Part shown: positions 1 through 10,179 of the stretch, piece after piece | Position numbering within the stretch: the stretch's first letter is position 1 | How the letters are laid out: each line of letters begins with the position of its first letter | Assembly: GCF_048001765.1 (NCBI RefSeq) | Contig: NZ_CP181447.1 | Location: 1-64,000 of the forward strand | Source of the DNA: Bombiscardovia asteroides_K | Lineage (GTDB): Bacteria > Actinomycetota > Actinomycetes > Actinomycetales > Bifidobacteriaceae | Length of the DNA stretch: 64,000 nt | Direction: 5' to 3' | The notes under the pieces: generated by a model | The model's database searches: none | Told to the model about the DNA's origin: nothing | What the model saw: the letters and a program-made list of their open reading frames with translations, nothing else | Translations under genes and position numbers: made by a program

Positions 1-1743
1 ATGGCGCAGGATCCGCTGGATGCCGCTGCCCAGGCCAAGAGAATCTGGGATTCGGTCCTGCAGGTGCTCCGCTACAGCAGCTCACTGACCTCCAGGGACA
101 AGGGCTGGCTTGAGGACATCACCCCAGAGGCGGTCTTCGGCACCACCATCGTTCTGCGGGTCTCCTCCAAGGCCACCCAGGAGGCTGTGCAGGGACCGCT
201 CAGCCAGCCGCTCCTCAATGCACTGCAGCTGGTCACCAACCAGGAAATGTTCCCGGCCATCAAAATCGTCTATCCGGAGCAGATGGCCAAGCAGAAGGCT
301 GCCAATCAGCAGAACGACCAACGCGCCTCCACCATGGCCAGCTCCGCCCCGGGCAGCGGCGAGTTCCGTCAGGTTCCCAGGCCTGCCGAGGATCCCTACG
401 GCGACTACCGGCGTCAGAGCAGCGCCGACCGAGCCCCCAGCTCGGAGACACGTTCGGACTGGCGGACCGAGGCTGCTGAAACCTCCAAGTCCCCGATTGT
501 TTCCGTCAACGACTTCCACGAAGGCACCTATGTGCCCATGACCTTGGATATGCAGGCCGAACTGTCCGAGCCCTCCCCCACTATGAGGCCAACGGCAGGC
601 ACTGATGCCGACCAGCAGAGTGAGACAGAGAGGACCGCATCCCGGCCCGCCTTCACCGTGCCCCGCTTCCCCATGAGCCAGAACCGGGTGGAGCGCGATC
701 CACAGACCCACCTGAACAAAAACGCCACCTTCGACACCTTCGTCCCAGGCGACTCCAACCGCTTTGCGCGGACCGTGGCCCTGGCCGTGGCCGAAGGATC
801 AGGTCAGGACTTCAACCCCTTGTGCATCTACGGCAGCTCGGGCCTGGGCAAGACCCACCTGCTCAACGCCATCGGCAACTATGCTCTGGTCAAGGATCCC
901 TCGCTCAAGGTCCGATACGTCAACTCGGAGGAATTCACCAACGAATTCATCGACGCCCTGCAGAACTCCACCCAAGGATCGGGTCAGATCGCGGAATTCA
1001 ACCGCCGCTACCGGCAGGTGGATGTGCTCCTTATCGATGATATTCAATTTCTTGGAGGTAAGGAAGCCACCCTGGACCAGTTCTTCCACACCTTTAATGC
1101 CCTCCATGACGCCAATAAGCGCATCGTCATCGCCTCGGACGTAGCTCCCAAGAATCTGAAAGGCTTCGAATCCCGACTGATCTCACGCTTCGATTCAGGT
1201 CTGACCGTGGATGTCAAGCCACCAGACCGGGAGACCCGGGTAGCCATCCTCAGAATGATGGCTTCCATGAACGGAGTCAGCATTCCCAACGAGGTTCTGG
1301 ATCTGATTGCGGAACGCTTCACCGAGAACATCCGGGAGCTTGAGGGGGCCCTGACCCGTGTCACCGCCGTGGCCAGCCTCAACAATCAGCCGGTCACCAC
1401 GGCCCTGGCCGAACAGACACTGCAGGACTTCTTCTCAACGGATGTGGAGATCAAGCCCACTGACATCATCTCCCAGGTGGCCAAGTACTTCCATCTGACC
1501 TTCGACGATATCGTCGGCCGCACGCGCACCAAGAACATCGCCCTGGCCCGGCAGATCGCTATGTATCTGGCCCGGGAAATGACCAGCATGTCCTTGGTCG
1601 ACATCGGTGAGGTCTTCGGCGGCCGCGATCACACCACAGTCATGCACGCCTACACGCGCATCTCCAATGAGATGCAGGAAAAGCGGGAGATTTACAACTA
1701 CGTCATGGAACTGACGGTCCGGCTTAAACAACCTCAGAATTGA
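1..1743 (+). CDS. dnaA: Chromosomal replication initiator DnaA
   Basis: DnaA binds 9-mer boxes at oriC, oligomerises in its ATP form, melts the AT-rich element and loads the helicase. The 580-residue protein shows an N-terminal domain I (about 1-95), a long low-complexity linker (about 100-235), and an AAA+ domain with Walker A GSSGLGKT at about 278-285 and Walker B LLIDDIQ near 345. The C-terminal DNA-binding domain carries the DnaA signature GGRDHTTVMHAYTRI near 540-554. The window begins exactly on its ATG, the usual numbering origin for a circular chromosome, so its promoter is outside the window. The 415 bases after it carry DnaA boxes, which suggests autoregulation and an origin there. 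The linker is longer than in E. coli, as is common in actinobacteria. Confidence 0.99.
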   Translation: MAQDPLDAAAQAKRIWDSVLQVLRYSSSLTSRDKGWLEDITPEAVFGTTIVLRVSSKATQEAVQGPLSQPLLNALQLVTNQEMFPAIKIVYPEQMAKQKAANQQNDQRASTMASSAPGSGEFRQVPRPAEDPYGDYRRQSSADRAPSSETRSDWRTEAAETSKSPIVSVNDFHEGTYVPMTLDMQAELSEPSPTMRPTAGTDADQQSETERTASRPAFTVPRFPMSQNRVERDPQTHLNKNATFDTFVPGDSNRFARTVALAVAEGSGQDFNPLCIYGSSGLGKTHLLNAIGNYALVKDPSLKVRYVNSEEFTNEFIDALQNSTQGSGQIAEFNRRYRQVDVLLIDDIQFLGGKEATLDQFFHTFNALHDANKRIVIASDVAPKNLKGFESRLISRFDSGLTVDVKPPDRETRVAILRMMASMNGVSIPNEVLDLIAERFTENIRELEGALTRVTAVASLNNQPVTTALAEQTLQDFFSTDVEIKPTDIISQVAKYFHLTFDDIVGRTRTKNIALARQIAMYLAREMTSMSLVDIGEVFGGRDHTTVMHAYTRISNEMQEKREIYNYVMELTVRLKQPQN

Positions 1744-2157
1744 TGCGACACGCAGACACCATTGTGTATCGACAGAAAAAGATATCCACCTACTTATCCC
1801 CGGATGTGGGCAAACCTTGGGAATAACCCACTGGTTTTCCGGGGATAAGTGGTGAATTTGTAGCGAATAACCACCGTTCTTTTGTGGATAACCCGACAAG
1901 AATCCGCCCATGTGGACAACTTGCCTTTTTAGTCACATCGATTTCACCACTTATCCACACCTCTTGAATGAAGCCTATCCACCGCGTTGCAGGGATTTGA
2001 AAACTTATCCACACCATCCACCGAGCTTATTACGATGACTCTATGTATATTTATGCAATAATCGTCGTCATATTCAAGCACATCTTCTCGCTCCAACCAC
2101 ATCACCCGACCTATTCGATAGAATGAGTCCAGTTCATTCATCGACAAGAAGGCTCCC
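1744..2157. other. oriC: Candidate oriC: dnaA-dnaN intergenic region with DnaA boxes
   Basis: There is no gene in these 414 bases. Four strong DnaA boxes are visible: TGTGGATAA at 1883-1891 (reverse TTATCCACA), TGTGGACAA at 1911-1919 (reverse TTGTCCACA), and forward TTATCCACA at 1951-1959 and 2005-2013. Weaker relatives lie at 1781-1790, 1794-1802, 1841-1849 and 1972-1982. Boxes on the left point one way and those on the right the other. An AT-rich stretch at about 2027-2075 could be the unwinding element. The layout matches other actinobacterial origins; function is inferred from motif and position only. Confidence 0.85.
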
Positions 2158-3282
2158 ATGAAAGTAGAAGTAAATTCATCCGCACTCTCGGATGCAGTGG
2201 CCTGGACCACCCGCATCATTCCCTCCCGACCGGCTTCGCCGATTCTGGCGGGCATCAGGATGGAAGCCTCCGACGGAACTTTGAAGCTTTCTGCTTTCGA
2301 TTACGAGGTTTCGGCAAGAAACCACATCGAGGCAGGGATCGATGAACCCGGAACGGCATTGATGCTGGGCAAACTGCTGGCGGATATCACCAAATCCCTG
2401 CCATCGGAGAAGACCTACCTGTCAACCGAGGGATCCAAGATGACCATAACCTCGGGCAAATCGACTTTTTCCCTGCAGCTGATGCCTGACAGTGAATATC
2501 CCGACCTCCCTGCCGTTCCCGAACCCATGGGCCAGGTGGATGCTGAGACCTTTATCCAGTCCATCTCCCAGTCCATCGTCGCTGTTTCCAGGGAAGAGAG
2601 CCGTCCGGTCCTGACCAGCGTCAAGACCGAGATCACCGGGGACAAGGTGGTCATGACCGCCACCGACCGTTTCAGGTTGTCCCGTTCGAGCTTCACCTGG
2701 ACTCCTCGCGACGCCGACTTTTCCACCTCCATGCTGATCCGCGGCTCTCTGTTACGGGACATCGCCCGTTCCCTTGACGAGCACCAGAATGTGACCATGG
2801 ATTACGAGGCCGACAACCCCACCATCATGGGCGTGGAAAACGCTGGCAAGATATCCACCACCCAGCTGATTGACGGGGAATTCCCGGCCGTGGATCGTCT
2901 CTTTTCGGACGAATACCCCATCCAGGCGGTCATCGCCCGGCAGGATCTGATTGATGCCATCAAGCGTGTGGCCCTGGTAGCCGAGCGCAACGCCCCCATC
3001 CGTATGGTCTTCTCCGGCAACGAGGTGACCCTGAGTGCAGGCACGGCCGACGAGGCACAGGCCCATGAGGTTCTGCAGGCGGATCTGGACGGTGAGGACA
3101 TCACGGTGGCCTTCAACCCCAGCTATCTGATCGACGGGTTGGGCGCCATCGCTGAGCCCTTTGTCCGCATCAAGATGACCTCGGCAGTCAAGGCTGTGGA
3201 GTTCAACGGTCAGCAGGAGCAGGATTCCGAGGAGTCCATGGACTACCGCTACCTGCTGGTGCCCATGCGTTTCAACAACTGA
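2158..3282 (+). CDS. dnaN: DNA polymerase III beta subunit (sliding clamp)
   Basis: The beta clamp forms a ring dimer round DNA and tethers DNA polymerase III and other replication and repair factors. The 374 residues match the normal family length and have three repeated clamp folds. The N-terminus MKVEVNSSALSDAVAWTTR and the C-terminal YLLVPMRFN-type ending are typical. The gene follows the putative origin and precedes recF in the conserved dnaA-dnaN-recF order, with only 28 bases to the recF start. The start is the ATG at 2158, just after an AAGAAGG-like ribosome site. Nothing unusual was seen. Confidence 0.98.
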   Translation: MKVEVNSSALSDAVAWTTRIIPSRPASPILAGIRMEASDGTLKLSAFDYEVSARNHIEAGIDEPGTALMLGKLLADITKSLPSEKTYLSTEGSKMTITSGKSTFSLQLMPDSEYPDLPAVPEPMGQVDAETFIQSISQSIVAVSREESRPVLTSVKTEITGDKVVMTATDRFRLSRSSFTWTPRDADFSTSMLIRGSLLRDIARSLDEHQNVTMDYEADNPTIMGVENAGKISTTQLIDGEFPAVDRLFSDEYPIQAVIARQDLIDAIKRVALVAERNAPIRMVFSGNEVTLSAGTADEAQAHEVLQADLDGEDITVAFNPSYLIDGLGAIAEPFVRIKMTSAVKAVEFNGQQEQDSEESMDYRYLLVPMRFNN

Positions 3283-3310
3283 CGCCGGGCAGGTTCGAGG
3301 AACAATCGCC

Positions 3311-4573
3311 GTGCACATCTCCCGTCTGGTTCTGGATCACTTCCGTTCCTGGGAGCACTGTGTCCTCGATCTGGAGCCCGGGGTGACCATTCTGAAGGGG
3401 CGCAATGGCCTTGGCAAGACCAACCTGGTTGAGGCCATCGAGGTCCTGTCCACCGGCGGTAGCCATAGGACTTCATCTTCCCTGCCACTGGTGGAGCGCA
3501 GGCAGTCCAAGGCCACCATCAGGGCCAGGCTGGAGCAGGATGGGACCGCCACTGACTATGAGTTGACCATTGCCGCCAAGGGAGCCAATCGGGGAAGAAT
3601 CAACGGTGGGCCTTCCCTCTATCAGCGTGACCTGGTGGGCCGGGTGCCCTGCGTGACCTTCAGCCCCGAGGATCAGCTGATGGTCTCCGGGGAGCCGGCA
3701 GCCAGGCGGACCGTGCTGGACCAGGCTGGCAGCCAGCTCGATGCTGACTACTTCCAGGTTCGGCAGGATTTTCGCCATGTGGCCAGACAGCGTGCCGCTC
3801 TGCTCAAGCAGCTCTCCCAGGCGGGCCATGACCCCTCCGGTGACGGGCGTGACGCCGCCCTGTCCGGCCTTGAGGTCTGGACCGGACAGTTCATTCGGAC
3901 AGGTCTGGATCTGAGCCGACGACGAGCGGCTCTGGTAGAGGCCCTGGGCCAGCCCTTCAGTGATTTGTATGGTCGGCTGGCAGGTCCTGGTCAGGATGCT
4001 CGATTGACCTACCGACCCTCCCTGGAGGAGATCGGACCTGACAGGCAGACCGGTCCCGAGGTCGCCGAGGCCGTCAGCCGCCACTTTCAGCGGATATACC
4101 CGGGAGAAGTGGCCCGGGGCACCAATCTGATCGGTCCCCAGCGTGACGATCTGACCTTCACCCTCAATGGCATGCCTGCCAGGGAGTTCGCCTCCAATGG
4201 TGAGATGTGGACCCTGGCCCTGGCTCTGAGGCTGGCTCTGCTGCAGGTGGTCAAGGATCATCGCTCTCTGGAGCCCATCGTCATTCTGGATGATGTCTTC
4301 GCCCAGTTGGATCGAGGCCGCAGGGATCAGATTCTGGACTTTTCCCGCCAGCAGGACCAGGTGCTGATCACCGTGGCCGCCGACAGCGATATTCCATCTC
4401 TAAAGGGCGCCAGGCTGGTGGATGTGTCCGGATTGAGGCCTGTGCAGCCATCCGATCCTGCTGCCCAGGATCCGGCCATTGCCAGTGCCATGCAGGACCT
4501 GAGACGAACCAGAGGGACGGCCCATGATGACTCGGATATGCCGGACGGGCCGGAGGGGAACGACCGGTCATGA
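3311..4573 (+). CDS. recF: DNA replication and repair protein RecF
   Basis: RecF is an SMC-like ATPase that recognises single-strand/double-strand junctions and helps load RecA at gaps (RecFOR pathway). The 420-residue protein has Walker A GRNGLGKTN at about residues 31-39, an SMC-type middle region, and Walker B VILDDVFAQLD near 325. The start is a GTG at 3311. The last bases overlap the next gene in an ATGA arrangement, so the two are probably translationally coupled. The C-terminal 60 or so residues, beyond the DVSG motif, are a hydrophilic tail of variable sequence. Confidence 0.97.
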   Translation: MHISRLVLDHFRSWEHCVLDLEPGVTILKGRNGLGKTNLVEAIEVLSTGGSHRTSSSLPLVERRQSKATIRARLEQDGTATDYELTIAAKGANRGRINGGPSLYQRDLVGRVPCVTFSPEDQLMVSGEPAARRTVLDQAGSQLDADYFQVRQDFRHVARQRAALLKQLSQAGHDPSGDGRDAALSGLEVWTGQFIRTGLDLSRRRAALVEALGQPFSDLYGRLAGPGQDARLTYRPSLEEIGPDRQTGPEVAEAVSRHFQRIYPGEVARGTNLIGPQRDDLTFTLNGMPAREFASNGEMWTLALALRLALLQVVKDHRSLEPIVILDDVFAQLDRGRRDQILDFSRQQDQVLITVAADSDIPSLKGARLVDVSGLRPVQPSDPAAQDPAIASAMQDLRRTRGTAHDDSDMPDGPEGNDRS

Positions 4574-5067
4574 AGGCGCCCATGGTTGAGACCCTGCACC
4601 TGGACCAGCGGCGACTGCCGGCCCTGGTCTTCGAAGGCTGCACCCGACGGGCGGCCACTCGTCGGCAGCGGGAGGACAACTCCCGCAAGGCCTGGTATGC
4701 ATTCGGCAAGCCCGGCCGCGACCCAGCCAAACTGGGAGGAGTGGTGACCAGCCTGGCTGCCGGAAGCGGGTGGACCAGCCATCTGAAGGTGGCCCGGCTG
4801 CGCAACCAGTGGGACAGTGTGGTAGGACCCGGCATCGCCGCCCATTCGAGGGTGGTCTCCTACCGGGATGGTGTACTGATCATCCAGGCGCAGACCACGG
4901 TCTGGGCCACCCAGCTGACCTACCTGGTTCCCCAGCTCAAGGCGACCATTGTCAGGCGGCTGGGCATGCCGGTCAAGCAGATCCGGGTGACCGGCCCCCA
5001 CAACTACAGCTTCCGCCGTTCACGGTTCGATCCGCCAGGCCGAGGCGTGCGTGACACCTATGGGTGA
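4570..5067 (+). CDS. DUF721 (DciA-like) protein
   Basis: A 165-residue protein of the DUF721 family, found between recF and gyrB in most actinobacteria. The conserved core is W-DSVVGPGIAAHSRVV-Y-DGVLIIQAQTTVWATQL, about residues 77-120. Relatives with a DUF721 domain include DciA, which helps load the replicative helicase, so a replication role is plausible, though this protein has not been shown to do that. The N-terminal 60 residues are basic and probably flexible. The ATG overlaps the recF stop by four bases. After it comes a 200-base gap before gyrB. Confidence 0.85.
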   Translation: MKAPMVETLHLDQRRLPALVFEGCTRRAATRRQREDNSRKAWYAFGKPGRDPAKLGGVVTSLAAGSGWTSHLKVARLRNQWDSVVGPGIAAHSRVVSYRDGVLIIQAQTTVWATQLTYLVPQLKATIVRRLGMPVKQIRVTGPHNYSFRRSRFDPPGRGVRDTYG

Positions 5068-5278
5068 GCCCATAATCCGCGAATACCGTCTTGCCAGCTT
5101 TCTGTAAGCCTAAAGTCCCCTAGCGCTGGTAATCTATAGGTTATAGGGTCAAACGCTTCCAAGGCCCCTTTATGGACGATTTGGAACCTGGTGACCATGA
5201 CTCGATCCCCCGCTCGACCACGAACGGAAGCTGCTTTGTCGTCAGTGGCCGACGATGGGGGTGCAGAAAGGACTATCC

Positions 5279-7408
5279 GTGGCAGATCTCAACACTGACC
5301 CGTCCCGGACCCCGCAAGAGGGCCGGGAGCATGAGGAGGACAAGCCTCAGGATGACGGCATGACGGGCCAGGATCAGCTGGATCAGCTGGACGACGCACA
5401 GCTGGATGACTCGCTCTCCCCTGAGCATTATGACGCCAGCGATCTGAAGGTGCTGGAGGGGCTGGAGGCGGTCCGCGTCCGTCCCGGCATGTACATCGGC
5501 TCGACGGGCCCCAGGGGCCTGCATCACCTGGTCTACGAGATCGTCGACAACTCGGTCGACGAGGCCCTGGCCGGGTACGCCGACCATATTGAAGTCACCA
5601 TCCTGCCCGACAACGGCATCCGCGTGGACGACAACGGCCGTGGCATTCCTGTCGACGAGGTGCCGGGCGAGGGCAAGAGCGGCGTCGAGGTGGTGATGAC
5701 CAAGCTGCATGCCGGCGGCAAGTTCGGAGGCGGCGGTTACGCGGTCTCGGGCGGTCTGCACGGCGTGGGCATCTCCGTGGTCAACGCCCTGTCCACCAGA
5801 ATCGACGTCCAGGTGCGCCGTCAGGGCTACCACTGGCATCAGAACTTCCGTAACCAGAAGCCCACCGCTCCCCTGTCCAGGGACCAGGCCATGGGGCCGG
5901 ACGAGGGCACCGGCACCTCGGTGACCTTCTGGGCCGATCCCAAAATCTTCGAGACCACGGTCTACGACTTCGAGACCCTGCGCAGCCGCTTCCAGCAGAT
6001 GGCCTTCCTCAACAAGGGCCTGCGGATCACCCTGACCGATCTGCGCCCCAATGACCAGGCCGGCGACGAGGTGGCGGGCGAGGAGCAGACCCCGGAGCAG
6101 AAGGGCCAATCCGTCAGCTACCAGTACGCCAACGGCATCAAGGACTATGTGGACTACCTGGTCAAGGTCAGGAAGGCCACGCCTGTGGAGGCCGAGGTCA
6201 TCGATTTCGAGGCCGAGGACCTGAAGCTGGGCATCTCAGCCGAAGTGGCCATGCAGTGGACCACCGCCTATTCGGAGTCGGTGCACACCTTCGCCAACAC
6301 CATCGCGACCACCGAGGGCGGTACCCATGAAGAGGGGTTCCGAGCGGCCCTGACCAGCATGATCAACCGTTACGCCAGGGACAAGAACATCCTCAAGGAC
6401 AAGGATGACAACCTCTCGGGTGATGACGTGCGCGAGGGGTTGACCGCCGTGGTCTCCGTCAAGCTGACCAATCCCCAGTTCGAGGGCCAGACCAAGACCA
6501 AGCTGGGCAACTCCGAGGCCAAGACCTTCGTCCAGAGGGTCATGACCGAGAGGCTGAGCGACTGGTTCGACGCCCATCCAGGCGAGGCCAAGTCCATCAT
6601 CCAGAAGGCCATGGAGGCCTCCCGGGCCCGGATCGCAGCCAAGAAGGCCCGCGAGAACACCCGTCGCAAGTCCATCTTCGAGACCGCCGGCATGCCCGAC
6701 AAGCTCAAGGACTGCCAGTCCAGCGACCCCGAGGAGTGCGAGCTGTTCATCGTGGAGGGCGACTCCGCAGGCGGCTCGGCCATCCAGGGGCGCAACCCCA
6801 TGACCCAGGCCATCCTGCCCCTGCGCGGCAAGATCCTGAACACGGAGCGGGCCAGCCTGGACCGCATGATGAAGTCCGACACCATCGAATCCCTGATCAC
6901 GGCCGTGGGCGGCGGATACGGCGAGGACTTCAACATCGACAAGGTGCGCTACCACAAGGTCATCATCATGGCCGACGCCGATGTGGACGGCGCCCACATC
7001 GCCACCCTGAACCTGACCCTCTTCTTCCGCTACATGCGGCCCATGATCGAGGCCGGCTACGTCTACGTGGCCATGCCACCGCTCTACCGGCTCAAGTGGA
7101 CCAAGGGGCCCCACAGCTTCGTCTACACCGATGCCGAGCGCGATAGGGTCCTGGCCGAGGGCAAGGCCTCCGGCCGGCAGCTGCCCAAGGGCGAAGGCAT
7201 CCAGCGCTACAAGGGTCTGGGCGAGATGAGCTACCAGGAGCTCTGGGAGACCACCATGGACCCGGAACACCGCATCCTCAAGAAGATCCGCATCGATGAC
7301 GCCGAGCAGGCCGACGAGACCTTCACCATGCTCATGGGCGACGAGGTCGAACCCCGGCGTCTGTTCATCCAGCGCAACGCCCACGACGCCCGCTTCATCG
7401 ACGCCTGA
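5279..7408 (+). CDS. gyrB: DNA gyrase subunit B
   Basis: GyrB supplies the ATPase of DNA gyrase, which introduces negative supercoils. The GHKL ATPase N-terminus starts around DLKVLEGLEAVRVRPGMYIG and includes GLHGVGISVVNAL. The TOPRIM domain shows EGDSAGGSA and the metal-binding DADVDGAH motif, and the C-terminus ends in the usual QRN-AHDARFIDA region. I chose the GTG at 5279 (709 residues) because AGAAAGGA lies just upstream. An in-frame ATG at 5255 would add eight residues but lacks a comparable ribosome site. About 55 acidic residues before the ATPase core are not conserved. gyrA follows 44 bases later, so the two are likely co-transcribed. Confidence 0.98.
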   Translation: MADLNTDPSRTPQEGREHEEDKPQDDGMTGQDQLDQLDDAQLDDSLSPEHYDASDLKVLEGLEAVRVRPGMYIGSTGPRGLHHLVYEIVDNSVDEALAGYADHIEVTILPDNGIRVDDNGRGIPVDEVPGEGKSGVEVVMTKLHAGGKFGGGGYAVSGGLHGVGISVVNALSTRIDVQVRRQGYHWHQNFRNQKPTAPLSRDQAMGPDEGTGTSVTFWADPKIFETTVYDFETLRSRFQQMAFLNKGLRITLTDLRPNDQAGDEVAGEEQTPEQKGQSVSYQYANGIKDYVDYLVKVRKATPVEAEVIDFEAEDLKLGISAEVAMQWTTAYSESVHTFANTIATTEGGTHEEGFRAALTSMINRYARDKNILKDKDDNLSGDDVREGLTAVVSVKLTNPQFEGQTKTKLGNSEAKTFVQRVMTERLSDWFDAHPGEAKSIIQKAMEASRARIAAKKARENTRRKSIFETAGMPDKLKDCQSSDPEECELFIVEGDSAGGSAIQGRNPMTQAILPLRGKILNTERASLDRMMKSDTIESLITAVGGGYGEDFNIDKVRYHKVIIMADADVDGAHIATLNLTLFFRYMRPMIEAGYVYVAMPPLYRLKWTKGPHSFVYTDAERDRVLAEGKASGRQLPKGEGIQRYKGLGEMSYQELWETTMDPEHRILKKIRIDDAEQADETFTMLMGDEVEPRRLFIQRNAHDARFIDA

Positions 7409-7452
7409 GACGGACACCTCCCCTTTTCACCATTTTGAGCTAAGGATCGATT

Positions 7453-10170
7453 TTGGCAGACGATAACAACAACGACAACAGTCCGGACCAGGACGGCCTC
7501 AACCTGCCCGACGGGTCTCGAGAACCGCTCAGCCCCCAGGAGATGGACAACACCGATTACGGCCTCCTCAAAGGCGAGCGGATTCAGCCCATTGACCTCC
7601 AGCAGGAGATGCGGGAATCCTACCTGTCCTATGCCCTGTCCGTGATCGTGGAACGGGCCTTGCCCGATGTCCGCGACGGCATGAAGCCGGTCCACCGCAG
7701 GGTCATCTACGCCATGTACGACGGCGGATACCGGCCCGACCGCGGCTACAACAAGTGCTCGCGCGTGGTGGGCGACGTCATGGGCAAGTACCACCCCCAT
7801 GGCGATTCGGCCATCTATGACACCATCGTGCGTCTGGCCCAGTCCTGGTCCATGCGTTATCCGCTGGTGGACGGCCAGGGCAACTTCGGCTCACCCGGCG
7901 ACGATCCGGCGGCCGCCATGAGGTACACCGAGTGCCGCATGGCCCCCCTGGCCATGGAGATGGTGCGCGACATCGACAAGGACACGGTCGACTTCATCCC
8001 CAACTACGACGGCAAGACCCAGGAGCCCACGGTTCTGCCCTCCCGCTTCCCCAACCTGCTGGTCAACGGATCAGCCGGCATAGCCGTGGGCATGGCCACC
8101 AACATTCCTCCGCACAACCTGCGCGAGGTGGCCAAGGGCGTGCACTGGGCCCTGGAGCATCCCGAGGCATCCAAGGAGGATCTGCTCAACGCCCTGATCG
8201 CCATCATCAAGGGGCCTGACTTCCCCACCGGCGCCACCATTCTGGGCCACAAGGGCATCGAGCAGGCCTACCGGACCGGGCGCGGCCTGATCACCATGCG
8301 GGCGGTTGTCAACACCGAGGAGATCCGCGGAAGGATGTGCCTGGTGGTCACCGAGCTGCCCTACCAGGTCAACCCCGATCGGCTGGCCTCCTCCATTCGC
8401 GAGGCCGTGCGCGACGGCAAGATCCAGGGCATCGCCGATATGCGCGACGAGACCTCGGGCCGCACCGGACAGCGCCTGGTTCTGGTGCTCAAGCGCGATG
8501 CCGTGCCCAAGGTGGTCCTCAACAACCTCTACAAGCACACCCAGCTTCAGCAGACCTTCGGGGCCAACATGCTGGCCCTGGTGGACGGGGTCCCCAGGAC
8601 CCTGAGCCTGGACGCCTTCATCCGCCACTGGGTGGACCACCAGCTGGACGTGGTCGAGCGGCGCACCCGCTACCTGAAGCGGGAGGCCGAGGATCGCGAC
8701 CACATCCTGCAGGGGTATCTGAAGGCCCTGGATATGATCGACCAGGTCATCGCCCTGATCCGTGCCTCCAAGGATGTGGATACGGCCCGCACCGGCCTGA
8801 TGGAGCTGCTGGACGTGGACGAGGTCCAGGCCGATGCCATCCTGGCCATGCAGCTGCGCCGTCTGGCCGCCCTGGAGCGGCAGAAGATCCTGGATGAGCA
8901 CGAGGATCTTATGCGCAAGATCGCCGACTACAACGACATCCTGGCCCACCCCGAACGCCAGCGCACCATCGTGGGCGACGAGCTGGACGAGATCGTCGAC
9001 AAGTACGGCGACGAGCGGCGCACCCGGATCGTCCCTTACTCGGGCGAGATGAACGTGGAGGATTTGATTGCCGACGAGCAGGTGGTGGTCACCGTCACCC
9101 ACTCCGGTTTCGTCAAGAGGACCAAGGCCGACGAGTACCGGGCGCAGCACCGCGGCGGCAAGGGCATTCGCGGGGCCAGGCTGCGCGAGGACGACGTGGT
9201 GGACCACTTCTTCCTGACCAGCACCCACAACTGGCTGCTCTTCTTCACCAACAAGGGCCGGGTCTACCGGCTCAAGGCCTACGAGCTGCCCGAGGGCTCC
9301 CGCGACTCCAAGGGTCAGCATGTGGCCAATCTGCTTCAGCTGGGCCCGGGCGAGCGGATCGAACAGGTCCTTTCCCTGCACGGCTACGACGATGCCGACT
9401 ATCTGGTTCTGGCCACCCGGACCGGACGGGTCAAGAAGACCCGCCTGGCTGAGTATGATTCACCCCGCCAGGGCGGCCTGATCGCCGTGCGGCTGATGGA
9501 GCTGGGCACCGTCACTGATGAGAAGGGACAGGAGGTGCCCCAGAGCGATGAGCTGGTGGGTGCCGCCCTCTGCAATGCCGATGACGAAATCATCCTGGTC
9601 TCCCGCAAGGGCATGAGCGTGCGCTTCCCGGCCGACGACTCCACCCTGCGGCCCATGGGACGGCAGACCGCCGGCGTCCAGGGCATGCGGTTCCGCTCCG
9701 GCGACGAGTTGCTGAGCATGGATGTGATCGCCAAGGAGTCCGAGGATGACCTGCTGGTGGTCACCGATGAGGGCTTTGCCAAGCGGACCGCCCTGAGCGA
9801 GTACCGCCTGCAGGGCCGCAACGGCTACGGCGTCAAGGCCATCGCCATGGTGGAGGGCCGGGGATCCTTGGTCGGCGCCCTGGTCGTGAACGAGGACGAC
9901 CAGATCATGGCCATCATGAAGTCCGGCAAGGTCATCCGCTCCGATGTGGCCGAAGTCAAGCGGACCGGTCGCAACACCCAGGGGGTCACCCTGGCCAAGC
10001 CCGACAAGGGCGACGAGATTCTCTCCATCGCCCGCAATGCCGAACGTGACGACCAGGAAGGGGACACCGGTCAGGCCGACTTGGCTCCTGCCGCTCCACT
10101 GGCAGCCAAGGATCAGCCCATCGCCACCACCGGAACCGGCGACGGCCAGAGCCTGACCCAGGAGGACTGA
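7453..10170 (+). CDS. gyrA: DNA gyrase subunit A
   Basis: GyrA cuts and rejoins DNA in gyrase. The 905-residue protein begins at a TTG (7453) preceded by AAGGA. The breakage-reunion domain holds the catalytic tyrosine Y158 (RYTE). The quinolone-determining segment reads HPHGDSAIYD with Ser119 and Asp123, the positions equivalent to Ser83 and Asp87 of E. coli, so the common resistance substitutions are absent. The C-terminal beta-pinwheel carries a GyrA-box-like stretch (QHRGGKGIRG). The last 45 residues are a low-complexity tail. A perfect stem-loop follows the stop codon. Confidence 0.98.
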   Translation: MADDNNNDNSPDQDGLNLPDGSREPLSPQEMDNTDYGLLKGERIQPIDLQQEMRESYLSYALSVIVERALPDVRDGMKPVHRRVIYAMYDGGYRPDRGYNKCSRVVGDVMGKYHPHGDSAIYDTIVRLAQSWSMRYPLVDGQGNFGSPGDDPAAAMRYTECRMAPLAMEMVRDIDKDTVDFIPNYDGKTQEPTVLPSRFPNLLVNGSAGIAVGMATNIPPHNLREVAKGVHWALEHPEASKEDLLNALIAIIKGPDFPTGATILGHKGIEQAYRTGRGLITMRAVVNTEEIRGRMCLVVTELPYQVNPDRLASSIREAVRDGKIQGIADMRDETSGRTGQRLVLVLKRDAVPKVVLNNLYKHTQLQQTFGANMLALVDGVPRTLSLDAFIRHWVDHQLDVVERRTRYLKREAEDRDHILQGYLKALDMIDQVIALIRASKDVDTARTGLMELLDVDEVQADAILAMQLRRLAALERQKILDEHEDLMRKIADYNDILAHPERQRTIVGDELDEIVDKYGDERRTRIVPYSGEMNVEDLIADEQVVVTVTHSGFVKRTKADEYRAQHRGGKGIRGARLREDDVVDHFFLTSTHNWLLFFTNKGRVYRLKAYELPEGSRDSKGQHVANLLQLGPGERIEQVLSLHGYDDADYLVLATRTGRVKKTRLAEYDSPRQGGLIAVRLMELGTVTDEKGQEVPQSDELVGAALCNADDEIILVSRKGMSVRFPADDSTLRPMGRQTAGVQGMRFRSGDELLSMDVIAKESEDDLLVVTDEGFAKRTALSEYRLQGRNGYGVKAIAMVEGRGSLVGALVVNEDDQIMAIMKSGKVIRSDVAEVKRTGRNTQGVTLAKPDKGDEILSIARNAERDDQEGDTGQADLAPAAPLAAKDQPIATTGTGDGQSLTQED

Positions 10171-10179
10171 GTTGGTCCG

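Noticed and set aside
6236..7417. 393-codon minus-strand frame opposite gyrB
   Set aside because: It is a mirror of GC-rich gyrB codons, with Leu/Gly/Val/His-rich nonsense composition and no domain.
8071..9381. 436-codon minus-strand frame opposite gyrA
   Set aside because: Shadow of gyrA; no start signal and no family.
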